Shown in pieces: positions 10,311 to 21,229 of a stretch of 64,000 nt of DNA. The DNA lies in NCBI GenBank assembly GCA_034440635.1, contig JAOTON010000320.1:213910-277909 (forward strand), given 5' to 3'. Under the pieces are notes generated by a model. The model was not told the DNA's origin, searched no databases, and saw only the letters and a program-made list of their open reading frames with translations. The position numbers and the translations under genes are program-made. The first letter of the stretch is position 1. Every line of letters begins with the position of its first letter. The stretch is from Lepas anatifera. Its lineage: Eukaryota > Arthropoda > Thecostraca > Lepadidae.

Positions 10311-11610
10311 GAGCCTCTGAGGACAAAATGCCGCCCCCAAACCCTCCCCCTCCCCGGGATGCGACGATTGGTCGCCCATTGGGTGAAAAGTGCGCCCTTC
10401 GGGTGGCTAAGTGTCACCCTGTCCCCTGAGGCTTTGCCCTTCCCCCTTCCCTTACCCAAATTCTAGATACATCACTGGCGGCCATAGGGGGCAAAATATT
10501 CACCAAGTCTTGGTATTTAGCCATCAGGGGAGCCGGACAGGGGATCATCACTCATTAGTGATTTAGCCCGACAGGAGCTAATAGCAAACAATCACTTCAC
10601 TTGCCATTCAACACTGCGCATCGGAGCACGATTTGGATTGACACGAAAAGCCCAAACGTAAAATCCAAACCATAGCCTAACGAAACTTTTCCAGAGTAGA
10701 CACAAGCCGATTGAATCATAAGCATGCCAATTTTACTGTTCAAGGCAAACTTTGTGCAAATCATTCGCCTCGGCGAATGCGACAAGAGAGCCAGGAGCAC
10801 GCCTTAGCTTCCTTCGCGCTGCGCTGACAAGTCCGGGAAATTAAGAGGCTACCATTCGCCGGCGGACGCACATTATTTGACCCAGATTTGACGACAAGAT
10901 ATGATACACTTTTTGACACACAAATTTAAGAGGCTTAAATTTGTCTGTATTTAAAATTCCACTAGAACAAACAAAAATGGAAAACTTTATGCACATTTCT
11001 GACAAAAATGCCTAAAAATATATCAATGAAGAAAAGTAGTGCCGGCGGAGAGATGCCAAAATAACAAATATGTCAATTTATTAAACCAGTACTTATCGGA
11101 AGGGGCCCGGCTGCGTACGGTGGGGGGCGGGGGTGGTGAACTACGGGGGGTCGTAAGCAAGGCAAGGAGCCCGGCAGAGGTGCAGAAAGTATGCTGGCTG
11201 TCACAAACTCAATGCGACGTATGCCTCCTCTGTCACACAGAGCTGGAAATAATAATTGCATACTCGAATACTATTTCCAATATGCTGAATGTCCTCTACC
11301 TGTCCCTTACTTTTTGCAGCAGACAAGGTTTTAGCACCAAACCATTATAGCATGAAAGTAGTAAACTGAGTTTTCATTTATAGATCATGTTTTTGTTTTT
11401 GGAAGGAAAATTCCCAATTATGGGTCATTTTTTCCAGTATTGGGGTCATAACTATTATTGGCAACTCTGACTGCAGTTTCCCCAATGACATGCATTTCCT
11501 TTTTTGAAGAAGTTTCCATTTTTGGAAGGAGTGTTTCCAATTATGGTACTTTTCCACATGATTACATGTAGCAATTATCATGAAATTAGTCATTATTGGG
11601 AACATACCTA
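10311..11610. other. Non-coding interior of the hAT-like element
   Basis: Mostly unique. Near the right end two diverged copies of TTTTGGAAGGA...TTCCAATTATGG occur at about 11397 and 11519 (spacing about 122 bp). Nothing else recognised. Confidence 0.4.
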
Positions 11611-12645
11611 TTAACCCTCGCCCCACCGGGGGCCATCGATGGCCCCCCTAAGGTTTTTCCGGGATAGCAGAAAAACGACGAGGCGCAGCACCGCTGTTGA
11701 GGGCTCTACCTCTCACTGCATCATTTTCCCATCATCCCTGAAATTTTTTACCCCGGGTCACCCAAGGTCAGGTCACCAGACGAGGTCAACCAAGGTCACC
11801 TCACTTCACCTTTAGAGCTCTGTAAGAGCTACATTTCAAAGTCGATCAATTTGAAACTTCCTACACTTCATGACCCCTCCAGGGTCTACAAGGTGTATAT
11901 CCGGGATTTTTCGATTTCGTGCCCTGAGGTCAGGTCACGAGGCGACCCTCTCCCATTGGAAAAGCATGGGGAAAAGCTATTTCATGATATAAAAGCCACA
12001 AAAATGATTGCAAATACTCAGACTGCTCAGAACAACGTTTTTGGACACCCTTTCACGGATCCCAGGGGTCATATTTGCCCTTCGACTTTTCCAAGGTCAT
12101 CCAAGGTCACCAGAGGTCAAAAACAGTATTTTGACAATAACTTTTGACCTAATTGAGCTAGAGCGGTGAAACAAACACCATCGTGTTTGTCTTGTCGCTG
12201 GCTTTCATTTGATATACGACAAGGTCACTTTTTGACCTTTCGTGACCTCAGGTCATATTAGGTCATGAGGTGACCTCTGGCGGTCAAACCACTGGCGGGA
12301 GGTCTTTACGTTCCACATAGCGAAAAAAGTACTGGCAATTTGCTATCAAATGTACTTTACCAGTCCTCAATAGCTCTAATGACATAAGAGTTATGCCCAG
12401 TTTGCTTAATCATTGCATATTTGAGTGAAAATAGCCGATCTTGACCTAATTTGACCTCTGGAGGTCAAACCATTGACCTGAGCACTAAAACATGCGAAGT
12501 AATTTCTTACTGAATTCACGCGAGCTTTCTATTGCACTTTGCAGATTTGCGCTAACACCCATATTTTCGGAGTTAGAGGGGGGGCCATCGATGGCCCCCC
12601 GGTGGGGCGAAGGTGGCGCCGGACCCCCGGTGGGGCGCGGGTTAA
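11611..12645 (+). mobile_element. A1: complete A-family TTAA element
   Basis: 1035 bp bounded by TTAACCCTCGCCCCACCGG and GGGGCGCGGGTTAA. Left terminal palindrome GGGGGCCATCGATGGCCCCC, then the conserved GGTTTTTCCGGGATAGCAG box; the right end repeats the palindrome and then adds GCGAAGGTGGCGCC plus a second GGTGGGGCGCGGG unit. The interior contains AGGTCA/TGACCT roughly every 50 bp. TTAA duplications and CCC/GGG termini are typical of the piggyBac superfamily. Non-autonomous. Confidence 0.85.
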
Positions 12646-13080
12646 TGGGAGCGTACATGTACACACAATTGGGAACCCTAACCACAGCTTCCCCCCCACT
12701 AAACTTCTATCTCACATATCAACAAAAGGGAAAAAATGTCAATGTCAGCATAGTATTTGAATCTACCTAAAATGTGTTGGTAAAGTGGACCTTAGGTAGC
12801 ATTTTTATAAACACATCAAATGCTTAAAATTTGTATCCCACTCACGATCAGCACCTGCCTGGTCATTCCTTTTTGCAGTAAAAACTCTGAGGCAACTAGC
12901 CTGCATAGATGTAAAATTATGTCTCTTGCCCTAATAGGTACAGAGGTATTGGAATTCACATACCAAAGAAAGATCCAAAGTAGTCAAAATACTGCTTTAA
13001 CTCCATGCAGTTCAGGTCCTGTGCTTACTACCACCACTGGTAGTAAGCAACACACCCCCAACCAGCGTTTTTCAATGTCT
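12646..13080. other. Spacer between A1 and the C remnant
   Basis: No gene or repeat recognised; part of the 12.6-kb element interior. Confidence 0.35.
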
Positions 13081-13099
13081 ATTTCTTTCTGAGATTTGC

Positions 13100-13184
13100 T
13101 GTGATTTTCTGAGATAAGAAGGGGGTCTACTCGGCCGCCTCCAGTGCACGTTAGTTCCAGGCCCCTCTCCAGTGGGGGTGTTAA
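13100..13184 (+). mobile_element. C-family terminal remnant
   Basis: Retains the doubled C terminus only: CCTCCAGTGCACGTTAG...CTCTCCAGTGGGGGTGTTAA, preceded by a degenerate palindrome arm. Its TTAA (13181-13184) is reused by A2. Confidence 0.6.
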
Positions 13185-14216
13185 CCCTCGCCCCACCGGG
13201 GGGGGCCATCGATGGCCCCCCTAAGGTTTTTCCGGGATAGCAGAAAAACGACGAGGCGCAGCACCGCGGTTGAGGGCTCTACCTCTCACTGCATCATTTT
13301 CCCATCATCCCTGAAATTTTTTACCCCGGGTCACCCAAGGTCAGGGTCACCAGACGAGGTCAACCAAGGTCACCTCACTTCACCTTTAGAGCTCTGTAAG
13401 AGCTACATTTCAAAGTCGATCGATTTGAAACTTCCTACACTTCATGACCCCTCCAGGGTCTACAAGGTGTATATGCGGGATTTTTCGATTTCGTGCCCTG
13501 AGGTCAGGTCACGAGGCGACCTCTCCCATTGGAAAAGCATGGGGAAAAGCTATTTCATGATATAAAAGCCACAAAAATGATTGCAAATACTCAGACTGCT
13601 CAGAACAGCGTTTTTGGACACCCTTTCACGGATCCCAGGGGTCATATTTGCCCTTGACTTTTCCAAGGTCATCCAAGGTCACCAGAGGTCACAAACAGTA
13701 TTTTGACAATAACTTTTGACCTAATTGAGCTAGAGCGGTGAAACAAACACCATCGTGTTTGTCTTGTCACTGGCTTTCATTTGATATACGGCAAGGTCAC
13801 TTTTTGACCTTTCGTGACCTCAGGTCATATTAGGTCACGAGGTGACCTCTGGCGGTCAAACCACTGGCGGGAGGTCTTTACGTTCCACATAGCGGAAAAA
13901 GAAGTGGAAATTTTCTATCAAATGTACTTTACCAGGCCTCAATAGCTCTAATGACATAAGAGTTATGCCCAGTTTGCTTAATCATTGCATATTTGAGTGA
14001 AAATAGCCGATCTTGACCTAATTTGACCTCTGGAGGTCAAACCATTGACCTGAGCACTAAAACATGCGAAGTAATTTCTTACTGAATTCACGCGAGCTTT
14101 CTATTGCACTTTGCCGATTTGCGCTAACGCCCATATTTTCGGAGTTAGAGGGGGGCCATCGATGGCCCCCCGGTGGGGCGAAGGTGGCGCCGGACCCCCG
14201 GTGGGGCGCGGGTTAA
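13181..14216 (+). mobile_element. A2: complete A-family TTAA element
   Basis: 1036 bp, same ends and palindromes as A1, very similar throughout. Reading this copy by eye gives 19 exact AGGTCA/TGACCT half-sites, arranged as direct (AGGTCAGGTCA), everted (TGACCTCAGGTCA; TGACCTCTGGAGGTCA) and single sites. About one every 2 kb would be expected by chance. Confidence 0.85.
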
Positions 14217-14901
14217 CACTTTGTGGAGAACTGCATTAGCACACATTTGCTATCTGTACAATATTGATATGATAATTTGATCATGAAAACTCACCTGAAT
14301 CACTGTTGTTGCCAGCCTGTTGCTGGCGCCAACTCTCCTAAATTCCTCCAGCTCCAAATCTATCTAACCAATCTAGGGCACAAATAAACTAAGGCACAAG
14401 CAGGCTAAGGAATGAAAAACCAAGCTTGATATGGGAAAGTGCATCAGTCTTACAATAGCCTACATGCATCTTAGATTAGCCATGGGCAGCAATATTTATT
14501 CTAGCTAGCTTTCGCCTGCACTTATCTTAAATATACCTAATGAATATGCCCTCAAAATAAGTGTCTAACTTGTCTTGTCGCTGTTGCGCAGTTTAAGTAG
14601 AATTGCTGCCTAGCTATGTTTATTTTCTCACTCACTTAGTACTTTTATTAGTAGCTTTGAGGCGTACTTAATACTAAATTCGTAGAAATAGGGGCCAATA
14701 AATCGAAGACACTCAAACTGTAAATATGATTTAACCTGAAAAAATGGACAGAAAAGTACTTAATAAGGTATCTGCGTTATCGTTAATGCCTTAAATATGC
14801 CTACAATCGTGTATTTCTCGAAAAAATTGACTGTCACATTTCCGGTATCTAGGCGCCAACTTTCTGCAAACTACTAACAATCAGCCCCATTGGGCTGCAT
14901 G
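14217..14901. other. AT-rich spacer between A2 and D1
   Basis: No gene or repeat recognised. Confidence 0.35.
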
Positions 14902-16108
14902 TTAACCTTCGCCCGGGTGGGGGGGGTCTTTTTAGACCCCCCTCGGGTTTTTCCGAAGTGACCAAAAAACGGCGGCGCGCAGCGCCGCCAAACTTGGTCT
15001 AGCTGTTCCTTCATCATTTTTACATCTTTCCTGAAAATTTTGGCTCAAGGTCATATCAGGTCAGGTCACCAGGTCAGGTGAAGTGACCTCACCTCAAAAA
15101 TACTTAGGACGGCATAACTAAAAGAAGAGTTAATCGATCAAGATGAAACTCATACCACATCTTGGGCCCACCAGGAGCTACAACATTTGTTCCGGGATTT
15201 TTGATATTGGTGACCTAAGGTCATGTGCAGAGCATGACCTCCCCATTGACAGTGCATGGGGAAAATCACGAAATGAGCTTTTCTCAGTAAGTATGGATGG
15301 AATCAACTTCAAACATCGGTTGCGACTTGCTCTTAGCCCATTTCTGAAGCTGATACCAAAATTTTTGACTTGTGACCTTTAAAAGGTCACCTTAGGTCAA
15401 ATAAGCATTTTTGGTGTTTTTCTCTATAAATTTTGAATAAACTAAGATAGAGCTTTTATTTTGTCACCGAAGTGTTTGTATAGTCACTGGAAGTCAAATG
15501 ATATACATCATGACTATACCAGGTCAAGTTGGGTCAGACCGTTGACCTGGGTCAGGTCAAATTCTTAAATTTGACCTGGCATAGCAATATCATATATCAT
15601 TCGATTCGTATTGACGAGAGGATTGCAATGGTGCATAAACTATGGCTGTATCTTGTTTGGTTTGGAAGCTATTACCGAAAAAGTAAACGCCCTTATGCAT
15701 GGGTGGCTATGGACATTCCCAAGAATATGCCCAATATTTAGTGACCTGTAGCTCCCTAGGCTTTGACCTGACACGAAAATGAATGCCACTGTAATGAAAG
15801 AGCATCTCAAGAGCTTTCTGAATGGTGTTAGAAAAATGTTTCTACCTATCATAGTTTCTGAGATATAGGAGGTTTTCTTACTACACCTCATATTAGCGAT
15901 TTTGACCTATTTTGACCTCTGGTGACCTTGATATTGACCTGACAAGAAAAATGACCGAAGTATTTTCGATATCATTTTCAAAGAGCTTTCGATTGCCGTT
16001 TTGCGCTTTTTTCTAGCTCTCTTAGTTTTTGAGATCGTGGGGGGTCTTTTTAGCCCCCCCCCCACCATGGCGAAGGTGGCTCGTACCCGCCACCGGGGCA
16101 AGGGTTAA
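14902..16108 (+). mobile_element. D1: D-family TTAA element
   Basis: 1207 bp from TTAACCTTCGCCCGGG to GGGGCAAGGGTTAA. Terminal palindrome GGGGGTCTTTTTAGACCCCC at the left and its diverged copy at the right, followed by the GCGAAGGTGGC linker and second unit. Shares with B the GGTTTTTCCGAAG box and the GGCGGCGCGCAGCGCCGCC hairpin, and has the same half-site-rich interior. A distinct, longer branch of the same superfamily. Confidence 0.8.
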
Positions 16109-16495
16109 AATCTGGCAACTGTGACAGCGGTTTGCGGGTTTTCTGCAGCGGTGATCCCTCGTTTTAGTAGAAACTGAACACAGTACCAATATTGTATTAC
16201 TAATGGTACGCTGTGTTATTGAAGAACAGAGCTGCTAAGTTAAAATATTCCCTACACGCCTCATTCTCTATTTCGAAAATATGGGGTTTGATCTTGAGCC
16301 ATACAGTCAGGATCGCTATTTTGTCACAATTATGCACCTCAATTTTTGTAAATGTGTCACAAACTCCGGTAGCTGAGTTGGCAAGTTTCTACACCTCTGG
16401 AGCCCGGCTAGAGCCAGAGGAGGCCTGGGTAGCCCAGAGGGAGCCTGAAATTATAGCACGGGTTCCCGAATACAGCGAAGTGGGAGGAGTGGAAT
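16109..16495. other. Spacer within the 12.6-kb element
   Basis: Unique AT-rich sequence, then GAGCCCGGCT-type satellite-like units from about 16395. No gene recognised. Confidence 0.35.
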
Positions 16496-16660
16496 CAGGG
16501 GCGGATTCAGGCCGATGGTGGGGGAGGGGGGCAACGGGGCCCCAAATCGTGAAAAACAAGGTTTTTGTTTGAAGAAAATTCGTAAAAATCAGTAAAATCG
16601 GGGGATTTGGGGAGGGCATCAAATCCCCCGATTTTACCATTACCCCTGGATCCGCTAGTG
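16496..16660. mobile_element. Small hAT-type MITE
   Basis: Begins CAGGGGCGGATTCAGG and ends CCTGGATCCGCTAGTG, giving an inverted terminus GCGGATYCAGG. Contains an internal inverted repeat AAATCGGGGGATTT / AAATCCCCCGATTT. I could not find a convincing target duplication, so the exact ends are uncertain. Confidence 0.5.
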
Positions 16661-17160
16661 CTGTGGTTCCTTGCAGACCACAGGGACACGGACAAACCAT
16701 AGGAGCCCGGGAAAATTGCAAGGGGCCGGGCAGACCGCAGGGGGCTGGGTAGACCACAGGGGGTCCGAGCAGACCACAGAAGGCCCGGGCAGACTAAAAG
16801 GAGCCCAGACTACAGGGGCCCGGGCGGACCACACAGGACCCAGGCACACTACAAAAAGCCCAGACCACCTACAAAGGCCCCGGGCAGACTAAAAGTGGCC
16901 AAGGCAGAATACAAGGAGCCCGGTTGCAGTCACAGAGGAACCAAAAACGTCCCGAGACTGCCAGAAATAGGGCCCCGGATGCAGTCAAAATGGGTCTGGG
17001 AATATCGTTAGGGGCCCGTTTGCGGACACAGCGATTATGGGTGGCCCTAAAGGGGACCGCCCCCAAGCAAGCATGCCAGGGAGCCCGACCGCAGCCACAG
17101 CAAGCCCAGATAGACCACGGGGCCCCGCACTCATGGCAAGGGCCCGTCCGTGACATTAGA
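16661..17160 (+). repeat. GGGCCCGGGCAGACCACAG minisatellite and left copy of an array-flanking repeat
   Basis: About a dozen diverged 20-21-bp units with a GACCACAGG core up to about 16930. They are followed by a roughly 210-bp block (about 16950-17160: CCGAGACTGCC... AATATCGTTAGGGGCC... AAGCATGCCAGGGAGCC...) that recurs beyond the main array at about 20007-20215. Confidence 0.7.
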
Positions 17161-20006
17161 GGACCCGCGCCTCCTGGACCACAGGGAGCCCGGTTGCAGT
17201 CACAGGTCCCGGTGCAGTCACAGGGGGCCCGGGTGGATCACAGGCGCCCGGTTGCGGTGACAGGGGCTCGGGCGGATCACAGAGGGCCCGGTTGCAGTCA
17301 CAGGGGCCCGGATGGATAACAGGGGGGGGCGGGTGGATCATAGGGGGCCCGGTTGTAATTACAGGGGGCCCGGGTGGATCACATGGGGCCCGGTTGCAGT
17401 CACAGGGGGCCCGAGTGGATTACAGGGGGCCCGGTTTCAGTCACAGGGGGCCCGGGTGGATCATAGATGGCACGCTTGCAGTCACAGGGGGCCCGGTTTG
17501 CAGTCACAGGGGCCCGGGTGGATAACAGGGGGCCGGGTGGATTCCAGGGGCCCGATTGCAGTCACAGGTGGCCCGGTTGGACCACAGGGAATCTGTTTGC
17601 AGTCACAGGGGGCCCGGGTGGATCTCGGGGGGGGCCCGGTTGCAGTCAAAGAGAGCCCGTGTGGATCACAAGGGGCCCAGGATGGATCACATGGGGCCAC
17701 GGGTGGATCACAGGGGGCCCCAGGTGGATTACAGGGGCCCGATTGCAGTCACAGGGGGCCCGGGTGGATCAAATTGGGCCCGGTTGCAGTCACAGGGGGC
17801 CCGGTTGCAGTCACATAGTGCATGGCTGCAGTCACAGGGGCCCTGAGTGGATCACAGATGGCCCGGTTGCAGTCCCAGGGGGCCCGGGTGTATCACAGAG
17901 GCCCGATTGCAGTCACAGGGGGCCGGGTGGATTACAGGGGGCCCGGTTGCAGTCACAGGGGGCCGGATGGCTCACAGAGGGCCCGGTTGCAGTCACAGGG
18001 GACCCGGGTGGATCACAGATGGCCCGGGTGGATCTTAACTGGCCTGGTTGTAATCACAGGGGGTCTGGTTGCAGTCACAGGGGGCCCGGGTGGATCACAG
18101 GGGGCCCGGTTGCAGTCACAGAGTGCCTGGTTGCAGTCACAGGGGCCCCGGGTGGATCACAGGGGGCCCAGGTGGATTACAGGGGGCCCGGTTGCAGTCA
18201 CAGGGGGCCCGGGTGGATCAAAGGGGGCCCGGTTGCAGTCACAGGGGGCCCGGTTGCGGGTGGATGACAGGGGGCCCGGTTTCAGTCACAGGTGGCCCGG
18301 TTGAACCACAGGGAATCCGTTTGCAGTCACAGGGGCCCGGGTGGATCTCAGGGGGCCTGGTTGCAGTCAAAGAGGGCCCGTGTGGACCACATGGGCCCAG
18401 GATGGATCACATGGGGCCCCGGGTGGATCACAGGGGACCCCAAGTGGATTACAGGGGGCCCGATTGCAGTCACAGGGGGCCCGGGTGGATCAAAGGGGGC
18501 CCGGTTGCAGTCACAGAGTGCCTGGTTGCAGTCACAGGGGCCCCGGGTGGATCACAGGGGGCCCAGGTGGATTACAGGGGGCCCGATTGCAGTCACAGGG
18601 GGCCCGGGTGGATCAAAGGGGGCCCGGTTGCAGTCACAGAGTGCCTGGTTGCAGTCACAGGGGCCCCGGGTGGATCACAGATGGCCCAGTTGCAGTCACA
18701 GGGGGCCCGGGTGTATCACAGGGGGCCCAGTTGCAGTCACAGGGGGTCCGGTTGGATCATAGGGGGCCCGGTTGTAATTACAAGGGGCCCGGGTGGATCA
18801 CATGGGGCCCGGTTGCAGTCACATGGGGCCTGGATGGATCATAGGGGGCCCGGTTGCAGTCACAGGGGCCCCGGGTGGATCACAGATAGCCCATTTGCAG
18901 TCACAGGGGGCCCGGGTGGATGACAGGGGGCCCGGTTTCAGTCACAGGGGGCCCGGGTGGATCATAAATGGCCCGATTGCAGTCACAGGGGGCCTGGGTG
19001 GATCAAAGGGGGCCCGGTTGCAGTCACAGAGTGCCTGGTTGCAGTCACAGGGGCCCCGGGTGGATCACAGGGGGCCAGGTGGATTACAGGGGGCCCGATT
19101 GCAGTCACAGGGGGCCCGGGTGGATCAAAGGGGGCCCGGTTGCAGTCACAGAGTGCCTGGTTGCAGTCACAGGGGCCCCGGGTGGATCACAGATGGCCCA
19201 GTTGCAGTCACAGGGGGCCCGGGTGTATCACAGGGGGCCCAGTTGCAGTCACAGGGGGTCCGGTTGGATCATAGGGGCCCGGTTGTAATTACAAGGGGCC
19301 CGGGTGGATCACATGGGGCCCGGTTGCAGTCACAGGGGGCCTGGATGGATCATAGGGGGCCCGGTTGCAGTCACAGGGGCCCCGGGTGGATCACAGATAG
19401 CCCATTTGCAGTCACAGGGGGCCCGGGTGGATGACAGGGGGCCCGGTTTCAGTCACAGGGGGCCCGGGTGGATCATAAATGGCCCGGTTGCAGTCACAGG
19501 GGGCCCAGGTGAATCATAGGGTGCCCGATTGCAATTAAAGGGGGCCCGGGTTGATCACAGATGGCCCGATCCCAGTCACAGGTGGTCCGGGTGGATGATA
19601 GGGGTCCGGTTGTAATCACAGGTGGCCGGGTGTATCACAGGGGGCCCGGTTGCAGTCACAGGAGGGCCGGGTGGATCACAGATGGCCCGGTTGCAGTCAC
19701 AGGGAGCCCTGAGTGGATGACAGGGGGCCGGTTGCAGTCACAGGGGCCCGGGTGGATCACAGGGGCCCGGTTGCAGTCACAGGGGTGCGGGTGGATCAAA
19801 GAGGGGCCCGGTTGCAGTCACAGGGGTGTGGGTGGATCAAAGAGGGGCCCGGTTGCAGTCACAGGGGGGCCGGATAGATCACAGGGGGCCCGGCTGCAGT
19901 CACAGGGGCCCGGGTGGATTACAGGGGGCCCGGGTGAATTACAGGGGGCCCGGTTGCAGTCCACAGGGGGCCCGGGTGGATCACAGAGGGCCCGGTTGGA
20001 TGACAG
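17161..20006 (+). repeat. 2.8-kb minisatellite of alternating 21-bp units
   Basis: Two alternating 21-bp units: GGGGGCCCGGTTG followed by CAGTCACA, and GGGGGCCCGGGTG followed by GATCACAG, giving a 42-bp dimer. Roughly 130 units. Higher-order structure is visible: a block of several units around 18640-18960 recurs about 510 bp later around 19150-19480 nearly unchanged, and blocks of about 126 bp recur inside it. Because 21 is a multiple of three, long open frames (up to 284 codons, GPVAVTGGP-like) run through the array in several frames; these are a by-product of period, not genes. Confidence 0.9.
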
Positions 20007-20315
20007 GAGACCCGAGACTGCCGGAATTAGGGACCCGGCTGCAGTCAAAGTGGGCCTGAAAAATATCGTTAGGGGCCGGTTGCTGACACCGAGGTTAAGG
20101 GTGGCCCACAGGGCACCCGCAAGCATGGGAGGGAGCCTGGCCTCAGCCAAAGCTAGCCCAAGTAGACCACTGGGGTCCGGAATCGTGGCAGGGGCCCGGC
20201 TCTGTCCGCAGGGGCCCGCAACTTGGGATTGGGGGGGCTCGTCGGGTCATTGGGGGGCTTCTCCGAGCATTGGGGGGCTCGAGCCCCCCCAAATATATGG
20301 AAAATTGCGCCCCTG
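20007..20315 (+). repeat. Right array-flanking repeat and right end of the hAT-like element
   Basis: 20007-20215 is a direct, diverged copy of 16950-17160 (AATATCGTTAGGGGCC, AAGCATGG, AGTAGACCAC). Then come three short units with the core TTGGGGGGCTC, a GGGGGGCTCGAGCCCCCC palindrome (20273-20290), and the terminal inverted repeat ending GCGCCCCTG. Confidence 0.7.
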
Positions 20316-20323
20316 CATTTAAC
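20316..20323. repeat. Right 8-bp target duplication (CATTTAAC)
   Basis: Exact match to 7715-7722. Confidence 0.8.
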
Positions 20324-20405
20324 ACACACACAGTGGAAGGGAGAGGTTTTAGAGTGCTCCCCACCTATATTTCCAAGGTGGCCGGAGAACTGTTCACCGC
20401 CAGAA
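20318..20405 (+). mobile_element. C-family start remnant
   Basis: TTAACACACACACAGTGGAAGG, then CCCCACCTATATTTCCAAGGTGGCC, closely resembling the single-unit end of C elements (compare C1 and C3). Truncated after about 85 bp. Confidence 0.5.
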
Positions 20406-20569
20406 AACCCCGGTCTAAGACCTGGGCTAACGCCCTACTGGCGCAGGAGAGCCGCATGACAATGTGCTGAAAGCAAAACCATATTTCCTTCGCAATGTAC
20501 CTCTTCATAAGCCTGTAGGTCAGTGTTATCATTATTTTCTTTCTAATAACTAATAAAGAGCGCGCGGTC

Positions 20570-20644
20570 TCGTCCGGATTCGAACAGGGAATCCCTGATA
20601 AATAGACAGATCGTCTAAACATTATACCAGTGCGCCACACCCTG
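20570..20644 (-). other. tRNA-like sequence with Pol III A and B boxes
   Basis: On the minus strand, TGGCGCACTGG (20637-20627) fits the internal A box and TGTTCGAATCC (20586-20576) the B box/T-loop. The A-to-B distance is about 51 bp, slightly longer than in a typical tRNA. The acceptor and T stems pair poorly, so this is more likely a tRNA-derived SINE head or a tRNA pseudogene than a working tRNA. A second A-box-like GTGGCGCAGCGC lies on the plus strand at about 20719 without a B box. Confidence 0.45.
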
Positions 20645-20649
20645 CACCC

Positions 20650-21229
20650 TCCCACAAGCCCTACACCTGTGACCCGTCAGTAGGTCACTAGCTGGTATCA
20701 CTCAAACGAGGATAGCGCCGTGGCGCAGCGCAGGGTGTTGTGCTCGTATAGAAAAGGCACAGTATAAAGCTGTTTCTAGAAGACGAACCAAACATTATGT
20801 TGGTCTGGAATTACTTGTATTGGCGACCCAGGGCCGCAAGCTAGCTTAATGCCAAATTTCATCCACTTCCATTTATTTTAAGGAATTGAAACCATGGTGA
20901 GAAACAAAGATGATCCGAAAAATTTAGCACCTTGTACTTCATTTTCGGACTTATTACTCGAAAGCCGTTGGAGATATGAGGGTAGTGTAAATGAGTGAAA
21001 TCACTGCAATTAGCTTTCCTCTTCAGTCATGTGAAATCTGAGCTTATGAATGACATGTGGTCGGAACTGAGAACCTACAAATAAAAGGCTTTCTACAAAA
21101 ATTTCTTTATACTTATAAAACAATGAATTTCAATATCACGATATCAATCTCCAAGTATTTGCAGACAGGAGCAATGTTCTTTCATTATCTGAAATTAAAA
21201 TTCAAATCGGCGCATTATATCGCGAGATA
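20650..21229. other. AT-rich spacer
   Basis: No gene or repeat recognised. Confidence 0.35.

Larger units (their letters stand above)
7723..20315. mobile_element. 12.6-kb hAT-like non-autonomous element carrying GGGGCCCG minisatellites
   Basis: The left terminus reads CAGGGGCGCAACTTT; the right terminus, reverse-complemented, reads CAGGGGCGCAATTTT. Both are flanked by CATTTAAC. An 8-bp duplication is the hAT superfamily hallmark, and CAGGGGCG termini are common among hAT-type MITEs. The interior holds later TTAA elements (A1, A2, D1 and a C remnant) amounting to about 3.3 kb, a small MITE, and several arrays of a 21-bp GGGGCCCGG-containing unit near both ends. No transposase was found. The duplication falls on the TTAA-containing end of a C-family remnant, suggesting insertion at the edge of an older element. 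Confidence 0.75.

Noticed and set aside
16488..16668. 8-bp target duplication around the 165-bp MITE
   Set aside because: Flanking octamers do not match convincingly.
17312..19434. Long plus-strand open frames (up to 284 codons) in the GGGGCCCG array
   Set aside because: The 21-bp period keeps several frames open at once; there is no start context, domain or codon bias.
17161..20006. CRISPR-like array of short repeats
   Set aside because: No unique spacers; units are contiguous and this is eukaryotic DNA.
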